NCBI RefSeq assembly: GCF_049306965.1
Contig: NC_133193.1
Coordinates: 18,095,501-18,159,500, forward strand
From: Danio rerio
Taxonomy: Eukaryota; Chordata; Actinopteri; Cypriniformes; Danionidae
Direction of reading: 5' to 3'
DNA: 64,000 nucleotides
Within the stretch, counting starts at the first letter, position 1, and each line of letters starts with the position of its first letter. A program made the translations under genes and the position numbers. This document shows, piece by piece, positions 33,784 through 45,180 of the stretch. Under the pieces are notes generated by a model. The model made no database searches, was not told the DNA's origin, and saw only the letters and a program-made list of their open reading frames with translations.

Positions 33784-35742
33784 ATAGGCTACAGAGCATT
33801 GTTATACGGTAACTTGCCTAATTAGCCTAACTTGTGTAGTTAACCTAGTTAAGCCTTTAAATGTCACTTTAAGCTGTATGGAAGTGTCTTGAAAAACATC
33901 TAATAAAATATTATGTACTCTCATTATGGCAAAGAAATCAATTATTAGAAATGAGTTATTAAAACTATTTAGAAATGTGTTGAAAAAAAATCTTCTCTTC
34001 GTTAAACAGAAATTGAGGAAAAAAATAAACAGGGGGCCTATTTATTCTGACTTCAACTGTACATACTGTCACCCAACAATGCAAAGACTTTGGTGAGCAA
34101 ATCAAGTCAAAGGCAGATTCTGCTTGTATTCAGCATTGTACTCCACTGTTTTGTTTTTTGCAATTAGTTATAATTTAAAAAGTTATACTGCATTAGATAA
34201 TACAATTTAAGGTCATATTTACTATTTATTTTGAAATATTGGGAATAAATTAGGAAATAACCCATGGCAACTTTAATGTAATATAGTTTGGTATATATAC
34301 CTTCGGCCCACCGCTCTCAATGTTATTTGTTTTTTGGTCCTTTGTGCGAAAAAGTTTGGGCTCCCCAGGTTTATACACTGTAAAAAGCGATTACTAAAAA
34401 AAACTGAGAAAACCCTTTGCCTTAAAAATGACAAGTTGAGTTTACTTTAAAAAAATGTAAGCATTTCTGGTTTAACTTAAAACTGTTAAGTACATTTAAC
34501 CTAATTTTTTAGAATTTTACACAGTTGATTTACTTAATAGTTTTAAGGCAATGAGCTTACTTACTTTTTAACTAATAGCATTTTACAGGGTATATAAACT
34601 CAAATTTAACAAATGGCATTTTACAGGGTATATAAACTCAAATTTAACAAAGCTAACTTAAATGCTTTCCAATGATTGTCCCAACACAGATAGAATAAGT
34701 TACTTGTTTTTTACAAATTGTTGATTGAACATAAAAAGTTAAGTTTAGCTAAAAAATTGTGTTGATTAAGCTTCTTTTAAAAAAGTAGTTTGAACAAGCA
34801 GCATATTTTTGAGTGTATATGTGTTTATATGTTTATATGTATCAATGTATGTTAAAATAAAAATGCAATATCATGGTTTCACACAGGTTTGGTTGGGTTG
34901 AGGAGCAAATTGCAGTTATTCCTCGAGTTGAGAAAAACGAAAATTGTGGTAAAAACAATGTAGGTGTTATCACTTGGAGAGCTGAGATCAGTAGAAAGTT
35001 CGATGTCTACTGTTTTAAACCAGCAGGTAATTCTATATATTCTTTGTCAATGTCTAAATTATCTGAGATTTAAAAATTGACTTTGAAAGAAACTATAATA
35101 TCCTAATGTTCAAGCATGTCTCTCACATGACTCAGATCCTGATGGATCACTTGAAACAACCTCAAGCAGGCCTCAAACTACAACAGGAGGAAGAACACAA
35201 TCAAAAAACCATTATTCCACTGAAACAACCCATCCATCATCCACAAAGTCAAGCACTTCTCCTGTCTCCACATCCAGATCCTTTTCTCCTAACACATCCA
35301 CCCAATCCACTTCCTTTTCTTTCGACACTTTCCTCACAACATTTATAACAGTTAGCCTTTCTAACATCATTGACAGCTCCCAAACAACAATAAACCCTCC
35401 ATCTCTTTCATCTACAAGTTCTCTACCTAAATCCTCATCTTCCTCTCATTCAACCTCTCAGTTTCTCCTGCAGCAAACTTCAGCTTCAACAACAGATGAT
35501 CATCCTGCACAGTCCCAGACCACTACACCCAACAGACTGTCACTTAGAGGTAGTTTTTTTTTTTTTTAGAGCACAACTCTTTACCAAATGAATCACTTAA
35601 TGGATTACTTTTACCACTATTTTGTTATTTTCTTATATATTTCAGCTGCTTCCAAAACATTTGTCATCATTTCTGTTGTGCTACTACTTTTGGTGGCAGC
35701 AGCAGGAGCAGCTTGGTATCTCAAAATGTAAGTTTTCTTTTT

Positions 35743-35831
<89 letters not shown>

Positions 35832-36750
35832 TTTAGTTATTTACCTTGTTTTTTAACCACTTTCCCCATTTCAGAAATAAAACAATTAAATGAGGGCCTA
35901 TTTTTTTCTATTTACAACAATGAATACAATATTTATTTTAATTAGAGAGATGACTGAAAACATGTATAACATTCACGTTTTACTGTCCCACATAGCAAAA
36001 TATCTCTGGCCCAGCTCTGGCCCAGCTCTGGCCCACACAATCAGCTTTTGCTTGGCCCACTTGACGCAGTGAAATATGATACATGACTGGACCAAGTCTG
36101 GCTTCCAGACAAGGGCCAAACATTGACCATGTCTGGGCCAAGTCTTAGCCAAGTTAATAACACATAACTGAGCCTGAACTGGGCCAGATATGTTGGTGTT
36201 TCACAACTGAATGAATCAATGTATGAATCAATGAAATTGATAAATCCATAAATTATTGTGCTGTAGGCGTGCTATCGGTGTGCTTTTTCTTAAAGCGACC
36301 TGATTGGTAGAATTATTTTTCTTTATTTGAAAATAATAAAAATGTATTTTTAATGTGGGTCAAAATAGGCCAAACTTACATGGCCAACATATCAAAATCA
36401 GGGCCAAATACTACATTTTACATTAAGCCCAAGAATTGTACACCTCCACCTCTGCCAAACCATGCCAGTGGTGGATGAATGTTTGCTGTACCTAAATCTG
36501 GACCAGAATTTTTTTGCTACCTGTGTTATCTATATTTTTCTAAATTGTTTTTGTTTTTGATTTTTTCAGCAAAAGAGGACAGCAGTTTCCATCCTGGACC
36601 AGAATGAGGCCGAAACAGATTATTGAAACTGAGATGTTTAAACAAATAAGTGAGAGGCATTGCATTTCAGAACAGACCAACAACGATAACAACAACTGGA
36701 CATGCAGCAACATCATCCTTCAGATGGAACAAGACTCTGACTCTTCCTAA
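32530..36750 (+). CDS. lyve1: Lymphatic vessel endothelial hyaluronan receptor 1 (Link-domain membrane protein)
   Basis: Type I membrane glycoprotein that binds hyaluronan on lymphatic and some venous endothelium. Exons: 32530-32611, 32711-32879, 34887-35026, 35136-35549, 35646-35727, 36570-36750; 1068 nt, 355 residues (human 322). The start is the ATG of MATVCVAFCALFFFTSST, a good signal peptide; the extra in-frame codons upstream begin only with a non-ATG codon. The Link domain spans exons 2-3 (residues about 30-130), with cysteines in AKEACEAI, LQTCRFGWVEEQ, NENCGKNNVGVITW and FDVYCFKPA. Exon 4 encodes a 138-residue Ser/Thr/Pro-rich mucin-like stalk. Exon 5 is a membrane helix (FVIISVVLLLLVAAAGAAWY). 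The cytoplasmic tail KPKQIIETEMFK resembles the QQKEMIETK of the human tail. The a or b paralogue is not resolved. Confidence 0.93.
33543..34060. mobile_element. Tc1-like non-autonomous element, full length
   Basis: Both ends are present: TACAGTTGAAGTCAGAATTA at the left and its inverse (TTCTGACTTCAACTGTA) at the right, with TA at each border. Internal words such as CTAATTAGCCTAACTT and CACTTTAAGCTGTATGGAAG recur at 18060, 42281 and 56240. An (AT)n run of about 80 bp has expanded inside it. It is non-coding and sits in lyve1 intron 2. Confidence 0.85.
33700..33781. repeat. (AT)n microsatellite
   Basis: About 40 uninterrupted TA dinucleotides lie within the Tc1-like element of lyve1 intron 2. 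The related element at 56240 also has a long (AT)n at its right end. Confidence 0.98.
34378..34822 (-). mobile_element. MITE with ACACTGTAAAA / TTTTGAGTGTA ends
   Basis: The left end ACACTGTAAAAAGCG and the right end TATTTTTGAGTGTATA flank words that, inverted, match the MITE blocks of the 14.4-16.6 kb array (TTGTCCCAACACAGAT; GATTGAACATAAAAAGTT). A 42-bp stretch around GCATTTTACAGGGTATATAA is tandemly duplicated at 34568-34652. Non-coding, in lyve1 intron 2. Confidence 0.6.
35742..35829. repeat. Compound (TA)n(GA)n microsatellite
   Basis: About 25 TA dinucleotides are followed by about 18 GA dinucleotides in the last intron of lyve1. The frame reading YIYIYI...RERERE across it is meaningless. 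Confidence 0.98.
35989..36524. mobile_element. Non-autonomous element with CACATAGCAAAA ends
   Basis: The left end CACATAGCAAAATATCTCTG and right end TTTTTTTGCTACCTGTG are inverted relatives. The interior is full of GGCCCAG/GGGCCA words (CTCTGGCCCAGCTCTGGCCC, GTCTGGGCCAAGTC, GAACTGGGCCAGATATG), typical of a frequent zebrafish DNA-element family. It fills most of the last lyve1 intron and has no coding capacity. Confidence 0.6.
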
Positions 36751-37239
36751 GATATGCTGTTTTTTTTCAAGTTATTAATGGATAACACTGTACTTTCAGT
36801 TCTGTATCTGTAACTGCATTAAAAATTTATTCAGATGTTCTCAGACGAAGAAAGAGTCCCATGTGGATTTATAACGTTTCCATTTTTGTGTGTGAAAAAA
36901 GTTAGCAATTTCCTAGTTTGTTGCGCATTAAATATTTTTTTAAATGATCTTTTACATTTAACCATGAAGAAGTGTGTACTTTGTTCTTGCTTAAGTCATT
37001 GAGTTTGCTCCTCAGTTGTTGTTAATAATTAGAACAGGACGCCTGCTCTTTATTTACATTTATTGAGAAGTGATTTTTAAAATAACTTAAATTAAACATA
37101 TGATTCACATAACATACATATCTATCGCTAAAGTTAATTATTAGGCTAATTGAGAATTATGTGAACTTAAACTCTTTATCTGCTTTTGTTTACGTGTGGG
37201 TATCAAGGTTCGATAGGGTTTTATAATTGAACGTGGTCT

Positions 37240-37247
37240 TGACGTCA
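37240..37247 (+). promoter_or_regulatory. CRE palindrome in the rnf141 promoter
   Basis: A perfect TGACGTCA lies about 1.1 kb upstream of the rnf141 start codon, in a short CpG-bearing stretch (TTTCGCGTCAAGG). A possible non-coding first exon follows, ending at about 37325 before GTTTGT, but that donor is weak. Intergenic DNA between the lyve1 stop (36750) and here otherwise shows no gene. Confidence 0.5.
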
Positions 37248-38354
37248 TCATTTCGCGTCAAGGTTTTCTGTTATCATCCTGCTGGACTTCTCGAATATTT
37301 GTTAGGATAAAACAAATGCCAACAGGTTTGTACTGGTTTCGCATCTCGCTGTGTTATTGTACATATATCTCTATTACTAGGCGTTAAGGGAAATTCGTTT
37401 TAATGCTCTCATTTGGTCACATTAGCCAAGCTAACACTAGTAACGTTAGCCAGCTGGTTGTTTATGTTATTGTTACATACAAGTGTGGCTATTAAAGCTG
37501 GCTTTTTACTCCCTGAAATAAATATATGGTTCACTCGTTTAACCATACACTATTACATCTTAAAAGGCAGTTCTTTGTTTTAGTACATAAAACGTTGTCG
37601 ACGAGAATAAAAAAAACACCCGTTTAGTTCTTACAAAAGTTAACCATGGTTTTACCACAGTAAAAGTACATTATGTTTGTTTTGGGCACATTGGCTATCA
37701 TTCGTATAACCACAGTTTTACTGCTAAATGTCATGGTTAATTTCTGGTTAGTGTAGCCTGCAAAGTAGGACAGGTTGATTTGAGGTTTAGTTGCAATAAC
37801 CTATGACGTTATCTGTAGTAAAACTAACGTTACTGTTAGTTTGTTTTGAATACATTTTTATCTGAAAAATGTGTCTCTGATCTTGCTGAAAACTTGAGAC
37901 AAATGACTTAAGTATTGTTGCTTAAGTAATTACAATGTACGTGTGAGTAGTTTCATGAGTCATAAAATGATTCATTTGTGGGCATATTGAGGTTTTTATT
38001 AAATTTTCTTTTTTATTTTAGGGTAAAACATATAGATCATGAATCCAACTACATAAATTGTTTCTGAAAAATGTTGTTCTTTTCTGTTCTTCTATAATTA
38101 ACTAATTAAATGGTACTAAAATATGTAAACATGATGATCATGTTATCCAGATTTGTTTAAAAATAATTCAAAGTACATATTGAAAGAAAATTACAAAGCA
38201 GTTTCCACAATTAATGTCTTTTGTAGTCAATATTTTTAAAAAGGATGTAAGATTGTAAATATATGAACAATTTGTCACCATGCTCTCTTGTCCAGGGCCT
38301 GCAGTGGTGAATGAGGTCTAGAGTTAATAGAGCAGCTCTCCATTTGGAGCCAAG

Positions 38355-41300
38355 ATGGGCCAGCAGCTTTCTGGCCAAGCAGTGACCCGATTACCTGAGA
38401 AACTGATCAAACATGTGGGGCTGGTGCGGGACAGTGGATATCTCACCTATGATGAGTTCTTGGGTCGTGTGGCCGAGCTCAATGATGTGTAAGTGAGGTT
38501 TTAGGATACAGGGTTTCCGCGGGGTCTTAAGAAGTATTAAAAATTGATAAATCAATGTAGAGAAATTTAAGGCCCTTAAAAAGTATTAAGAAGTCTTAAA
38601 TTCTGTTTTACAAGGTATTAAATTTGGTATTAATATGCTAAAGTTTGCCTGAATTTAATCTTTAAATATATCAGGATGCTGTGTAGTTTATAAAATCAAA
38701 AAAATTCTGCTAGATTTGACATCACGCTGCTTTGTTTACTGCAGTAACTAGAGAAAGACTGTTATTCCTGCTGTTGTAAAGACACCACCTGCTGGATTAG
38801 CATTTTTATTCAATATATGAACAATGTTTTAGTTTAGGACCAGTTTCCTACTATCAGTATTTAGTAAATATACTGCGAGTTAAAATGTCAACAATGTTAC
38901 TGGTTGAAGTCTAAATTGGTGATGAGGTCTTAAAATCTATGCAAAGAGTCTTTAAAAGGGTCTTAAAGGTATTAAATTTCATTCTTTGATGCCTGTATAT
39001 ACTCTGGGTTTTAGGATAATTAAGATTAGTTAAATGTATTCAAATAACTTAATATACAATTTCAGGTCCCACTTTATATTAAGTGGTCTGAACTACTATG
39101 TATTTACATCAAAATATAAATAAAATGTACTTACTGTGTTCATAATGCATTGAAAAACACCTCTGGTGCTTTTGAGGTGGGACACGGGTAGGTTTAGGGA
39201 CAGGTTGGGTGGTGTGGATAGGTTTAAGGGTGGGTTAAGGTGAGAAGGAGGGGTCAGCAGTGTAATTGTAAATGTGGTTACAGAAATTAATTGCATGTAT
39301 TTAATCAAGTATAAGTACAATGTAAAAATATGTATTTACGTAATAAGTACATTGTAACAGATGATTATTTTAGTGTTGGTATATATTAATTGGGAACACT
39401 TAATATAAATTTCCACTTAAATTTACTTGTGTAGGTGGCAAAATGTTTTTGCAAATTTGTTGTGGTGAATTAAAATAATAATTTAACGATACAATTTTTT
39501 ATCATTTGCATGTAATATGACAATTAAGCTGTTTTGTCAAGTATATGAAATGATTACATATTCAAATAATCAAATGACCACGATCAGACAAATAAATCAT
39601 TGTTATAGGCATTGACGGCACAGTTTGATAAGAATGTGCTTTTCCCAAAAATCAAAAATGTTATTTAAAACGTAAAGCTATTATTATATGAAAAATTTAT
39701 AAAAAAAAAAAAAAAATCAGATTCACAAGACTGTTAAGATGCATTTAATGGTCATTATAATCTTAAATCCTTCAAAGCTTTAAAATATATATATTTTTAA
39801 AAAACGTATGAACATTTATTTGCGTGTATCATCATCTTTGGGTCAAATTCCAAAAAAATGCCTCTTATGCAAGGTGTTTCTAATGCAGCGTTTATGGGCT
39901 TAGAGTAAATTTGCCATTGTTCACTCTGGCTTTCGTCATCAGTCTCACTATTTTTATCCTTTTTCTATAAGTCTTGATAACACCATCCTGGAGTTTTTCT
40001 TTTATTATTTCTGCAAATAGGATTGTAAAAAAATATTTGCTGTGCTCTCTAATTCACTTATGCTCTAAGTTTACCCAACTATGACGCCTTCCACTACTGA
40101 GAAACCCGAAAATGTGAAAATAATCTATAAAACGATAACATTATAGGTCATTTTAAAAACACGATTAAATAAGATGTAAAACAATACAAATGTGTATATA
40201 TAATAATATATAAAAACAAATGATAAAATAATATATAAAACAATAAAGATGGTGTCACAAAACATTGAAATACAAAGAAAACACATTTACCAATGATTAA
40301 ATTGCAAATCCTGTATATAATGTACTAATGAATTTATTTGCACTTATTATTATTTGATTATTATTTATTATTTTATTATTCATATTTTCATGAGAAGTCT
40401 TTAAATAGTTTATATTTGCTTTTATTTTCTACTAGATAACTTCTTTTTCTCCAAATTCTTGTTGTTATTTTAAGGGTCATGAGCGCTCGTGTAAGCATTT
40501 AACTGCAAATAATAATGTGTATGTGACATAAAAATTTAAAGAGTTTTTTGTTTGCCCTGTTTAGTTTTATGTGGAGTTTAATGTAAAAAGCATTTACATT
40601 TGAAGTCGTCACCTTAACTTGCACATTTATTTTTCCCTCACAGAACTGCAAAACTCGCCTCTGGTCAAAAAAAACATCTATTGTTTGAAGTGCAGCCTGG
40701 ATCTGATTCCAGTGCTTTGTGGAAAGTAGCAGTTAGAATAGTGTGCACCAAGGTGAGATCAGTGTACAAACCACTGGATATATAAAGGTGGAATATAATA
40801 AAACATTTTAGCATCTAAAATTGCAATGTAAAATAGTAGTTGATGTTTATCTAAGGTGGTAGATTGGTAATTGTTGTGTTTGCAGATTAATAAGGAGGAT
40901 GGAATGGTAGAGGCGTCTCGTATTATGAACTTGTACCAGTTTATTCAGCTCTACAAAGACATCACCAGTCAAGCAGCTGAAGTATTTAGTTCAAATGTGG
41001 CGGCAGAGGGATCATCTGAAGACACCTGCCAGGCCAGCATGTGGATGGGCAGGTACTCCTAATTCAATTCAAGTTTATTTCTATAGCGCTTTTCACAATA
41101 ATTATTGTTTCAAAGTAGCTCTACTAAAGGTGGTTATTAATAAGTTTGACTAATTATCTAGTAACTAATAGCTTTTATAGGCAGGTAGGCTTACTATAAA
41201 TATATAAACATTGTTAATATGCAATTATATAGTCTATAGGCCCACATATTAGCCCACGTATACATATTGTTTATGTATAGATGTTCAGTTAAGTGTATGT

Positions 41301-44225
41301 GTTTGAACTGAGAGAGTGTGTCCGAGTCTCAGACATTATCAGTAAGGTTGTTCTAGAGTTTAGGAGCCATATAAATGAGAAGGCTCGACCTCCTTTAGTG
41401 GACTTTGCTGTTCTGGTTACTAGCCAGTTATTGTTCGGTTTAACAAATCTGCATGAAATGTTATGATGCGTAATGGAAGACTCCTTGTTTACTTTAGCTA
41501 ATAATGCTATCTGTGCTGTGTAACAGGGTAAAACAGTTGACTGATGAGGAAGAATGCTGTATCTGCATGGATGGGAAAGCAGATCTTATTCTTCCCTGTG
41601 CGCACAGCTTCTGTCAGAAGTGTATTGACAAGTGGTAAGAGCTCATCATTTAATAATGACAGTTCTTTTAGTGTTCCTTTATGTTGTTCTAAATCCATTT
41701 GACTTGAGCTCTTCTGTTGGGGAAAAAAAGAAGATATTCTGAAGAATGATGAAGTCAGTAGAACTGTTTAGTCATCTGCATTCTTTAAAATATTTTCCTT
41801 TGTGTTCACAAAAGAGAGACCATTAATTTAGTTCAGTTTTATTAATTTTTTATTGAACTTTAATGGATTAGTTCATCCAGATCATTAAAATGGTTTACTC
41901 ACCCTCATGTTGTTCCAAGCACACTATTCATTAATTACCCTTTTTTCCTCTGTGGAACGCTAAATGACAAATTATGAAGAAGTTTTTGTTCAGGACTGGT
42001 GCTTATCATTTCCAAAATGAGTCCTTTTAGACCACCTTGAGCTGGATCCAGGGTGTCTGTATAATTATTTTTATATAAAATGTAAGACTTTTTTTTAAGA
42101 CATGCACAAATAAAATGAAATTCATATGTCCCTACAGAACAAACCCATAAAATCTCAAAATAGATAATGCATTTCAGATACTTGATTTAATTACAGACTG
42201 GAGCAACTTTTTAACAAGGGTTTAATATTATTTATCTGCCAAGTTTAAAATTATCAGCATGTGTTTTATTCAATATTTACAGTTAGTCCTCCTATGAAAA
42301 TAATTTTGATTCTTTTTCAAGTATTTCCCAAGTGATGTTCAACAGAACAAGGGCATTTTTACAGTATTGCAATTGTATTGGTTCTTAGGAAGAAAGTCTC
42401 ATTTCTTTTAGTTCGACTGGAATAAAAACACTTTTTTTTTTTTTTTTTTAAGTAAAAATAAATGTTGAGGTCAATATTATTAACCTCCTATTTTGTTGCC
42501 CAAAAAGTTCCTAATGAACCTAATTAAAGGGTTTAAATTGCACTTTAAGCTGAAATAACTAGTAAAATATTATGTACTGTCAGAAAAAAGAAACAAATGT
42601 TCTTTATAATAATTATAAATTAGTTAAAACTATTATGTTCAAAATGTGTTGAAAAATGTGTGTTCAGTTAAACAGCTCTTGGGAAATATTTAAAAAAGAT
42701 TTTTAAAAATTCACAAGACGGCTAATAATTTCGCCTTAGCTGTAGATACTGTATGTATTAGATGTTAATTTAGTACTAATATATGCTCACCGGCCACTTT
42801 ATTTGGTACACCTGTCCAACTGCTCAAAAATGCAAGTTTCTTATTAGCCAATCACATAGTAGCAACTCAATGCATTTAGGCAATTTAAGTGACTTTGAAC
42901 GTGGCATGGTTGTTGGTGTCAAACAAGCTGGTCTGAGTATTTCGGAAACTGCTGATCTACTGGGATTTTCATGCACAACCAAATCTCTAGGGTTTACAGA
43001 AAATGGTCCAAAAAAGAGAAAGTATGTTCTGTGAATGTTCTGAAAATATGTTCGGCAGTTCTGTGGATGCAAATTCCTTGTTGATGTCAGAGGTCAGAGG
43101 AGAATGGCTAGACTAGTTCCAGCTGCAACAGTAATTCAAATAACCATTCGATACAACCACCATGCTATGCAGAAGAGCATCTCTGATTTCACAACACGTC
43201 TAAGCTTGAGGCGGATGGGCTACAGCAGCAGAAGACAAAACCTTGTCAGCTAAGGACAGTTTGAACACTTTGCTCAGGCTCACTAAAATTGGACAATAGA
43301 AGATTGGAAAATGTTGCCTGGTCTGATGAGTCTCTATTTTTAATGCAACATTTAGATGGTAGGATAAGAATTTGGCATCAACGACATAAAAGCATGGATC
43401 CATCCTGTCTTGTATCAACGGTTTAGGCTTGTGGTGGTGGTGTAATGGTGTGGGGGATATTTTCTTGCAACACTTTGGGCCCAATAGTACCAATTGAGCA
43501 TTGTGTCAACGCCACAGCCAACCTGAGTATTGTTGCTGACCATGTCCATCCCTATATGATCACAGTGTACTCATCTTTTGATGGCTACTTCCAACATGAT
43601 AAAAGTGATGTCATAAAGCACAAATCATCTCAAACTGCTTTCTTGAACATGACAGGGAGGTCACTGTACTCATATGGCCTCCACAGTCACCAGATGTCAA
43701 TCCAATAGAGCACCTTTGGGATATGGTGGAACGGGAGATTCGCATCATGGATGACTAGCCGACAAATCTGCAGCAACTGCGTGATGCTATCATGTCAATA
43801 AGGAATATTTCCAGTACTTTGTTGAATCTATGCCATCAAGGATTAAGGCAGTTCTGAAGTCAAACCGCGGACCAACCTGGTACTAGTAAGGTGTATCTAA
43901 TAGAGTGGCCGGTGAGTGTATTAACACATGCAAATTAAAGCTCATTTAATTGATTTATGAGGAAATCAGAAAGGAATTTAGAACAACATTATTATACCAC
44001 ACACAGCCGCAATTCCTAAATCCTTTTCATCGGCCATGACTAACCCTATGCCATTATGTCTGTGCCTCATACAGGAGCGGCCAGAGCCGAAACTGCCCCG
44101 TCTGCCGGATTCAGGTGACTGCCGCTAATGAATCCTGGGTCATGTCGGATGCTCCCACAGAGGAAGATGTAGCCGGGTACATTCTCAATCTTGCGGACGA
44201 AGCCGGTCACCCACACAGACCTTAA
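38355..44225 (+). CDS. rnf141: RING finger protein 141 (E3 ubiquitin ligase)
   Basis: RING-type E3 ligase, also called ZNF230 in mammals. Coding exons: 38355-38488, 40644-40752, 40886-41052, 41527-41634, 44075-44225; 669 nt, 222 residues (human 230). The first exon begins at an acceptor (38296) upstream of the ATG, so leader exons exist. The N-terminus MGQQLSGQ has Gly2 suited to myristoylation. The middle matches the family closely ([36 protein letters not shown]). The C3HC4 RING is at residues about 150-190: [27 protein letters not shown], then RNCPVC. All eight metal ligands are present. The intron between exons 4 and 5 splits the RING and carries a Tc1 transposon plus a MITE. The C-terminus is [10 protein letters not shown] poly(A) signal AATAAA is at 45154-45159. 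Confidence 0.97.
38509..39006 (+). repeat. Dispersed 'GGTCTTAAAAAGTATTAAA' repeat, copy 1
   Basis: It starts CAGGGTTTCCGCGGGGTCTT. Shared blocks with 58639-59010 are TCAATGTAGAGAAATTTAAG, GCCCTTAAAAAGTAT, GCTGCTTTGTTTAC, AGTTAAAATGTCAACAATGT and AAAGAGTCTTTAAAA. It is probably a non-autonomous DNA element (CAGGG start), class not proven. It is in rnf141 intron 1. Confidence 0.6.
41055..41450 (+). repeat. Dispersed repeat with TTTATTTNTATAGCGC core
   Basis: AATTCAATTCAAGTTTATTT, then CTATAGCGCTTTTCACAAT, is a motif shared by many fish repeats. The following segment (GTCTCAGACATTATCAGTAA, GGAGCCATATAAATGAGAAG, CTTTAGTGGACTTTG) seems to belong to the same element. It lies in rnf141 intron 3. 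The class is not assigned. Confidence 0.45.
42281..42744. mobile_element. Tc1-like MITE, diverged copy
   Basis: Related to 33543-34060 by ATTTCCCAAGTGATGTTCAA, TTTTTACAGTATTG, GTCTCATTTCTTTTAGTTCG, TTGCACTTTAAGCTGAAATA, GGGAAATATTTAAAAAAG and a right end near GGCTAATAATTTCGCC. The termini have decayed. It lies in rnf141 intron 4, about 40 bp before the Tc1 transposon. Confidence 0.7.
42784..43918 (+). mobile_element. Tc1/mariner transposon, inactivated copy 2
   Basis: Inverted ends (left TGCTCACCGGCCACTTTATT; right GAGTGGCCGGTGAGTG) are flanked by TA at 42782-42783 and 43919-43920. At 1135 bp it is slightly longer than copy 1. It retains [28 protein letters not shown] and the HTH of the paired-like domain. 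The DDE Glu codon survives (NPIEHLWD), but the frame is broken by several indels and stops, so it encodes no active protein. It lies inside the intron that splits the RING of rnf141. Confidence 0.9.
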
Positions 44226-45180
44226 AAATCTAACACTGTGCCACTCTCATGCTCACCATCTCCCCATAAAAGACCACCTATATATAGTTTTCATAGGGTG
44301 ACTGTGGGTATTTGTATTGTCACTCACTGGAGGCAATAACAGCTGATCATTTGAATTTTAAACACACTTTTAGGTTTAACACATGTCATAATAGATCCAT
44401 AGACTGTAAACATTCAGTATGTAGGACGACAACATCTGCTGTAGCACATCATTGCCTCGTTATACTTGCTGTTTTATCTGGTTTGTGAAGTAATTGCACT
44501 TAATTGCGTTTGTTCTGTAAAGGCCTTGTAATACCTAACAAAAAGCATCACAGTGTCAGCACGTGCAACAGTTAAGTAGTATTGATGCTGTACTTTAATA
44601 ACGCTGACTTTACAGTCGATGTGCGTTTATAATCTAAGCTTAAATGGATTTACTGTAGTGATTTATTTTGACATCAATGCGTAAGTTGGACTAACCTTTT
44701 AAAAGGGATAGTACATCTTTTTTTAATTTGCTCGCCATTTAATTGGTCCAAACTGGTTTCTTTATGCTGTTGAACACAAGAAGATATTTTGAAGAATGTT
44801 TGAAACCAGTAACCATTGATTTTGATGGTGTATTTATTTTGCTAAAGATTACAATGGCTACCACACTTTAAAAAATATCCATACATTTTCCGAATTTTGT
44901 GATTCATTTTTTTTATTTTTTTGCCAGTTTTTTTATGCTTTTGAATTGCATTATGGGACATTGGTCTTTCCTGCAACTATTTTTAACCTTGAAGTGACGT
45001 TTATTAACATGTTTAATAGTTTAAAGTGATATATTGTCTGGGTTGGTGTTGTATATTTTGGTATAAATAATGTGTAACAAGCTGCCAGTACATTTTCTGT
45101 AATTTTGAAGACTTATTTCTGTACACTATATCATATTCATTATATTATTCCAAAATAAAAGTCACTTTGTTTAACTGTAT
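44226..45180 (+). other. rnf141 3' untranslated region with poly(A) signal
   Basis: It runs from the stop to just past AATAAA at 45154-45159. It includes at 44705-44930 a copy of a common repeat (AAAGGGATAGTACATCTTTT; GAACACAAGAAGATATTTTG with AAGAATGTTTG), so part of the mature 3' UTR is transposon-derived. Confidence 0.65.

Larger units (their letters stand above)
33316..34368. mobile_element. hAT (Charlie-like) repeat interrupted by a Tc1-like MITE
   Basis: The left part TGTCCAAACTAGGGCCTGCA with GGCCCATGG, and the right part GTTTGGGCTCCCCAG with TTCGGCCCACCGCTCTCAAT, are the typical opposed ends of a hAT element that starts CAGGGGTGTCCAAAC. The interior is broken by the element at 33543-34060. 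It lies in intron 2 of lyve1. No transposase frame survives. Confidence 0.55.

Noticed and set aside
35622-35945. 107-codon frame with YIYIYI...RERERE
   Set aside because: It is an artefact of the compound (TA)n(GA)n microsatellite plus part of a lyve1 exon in another frame.
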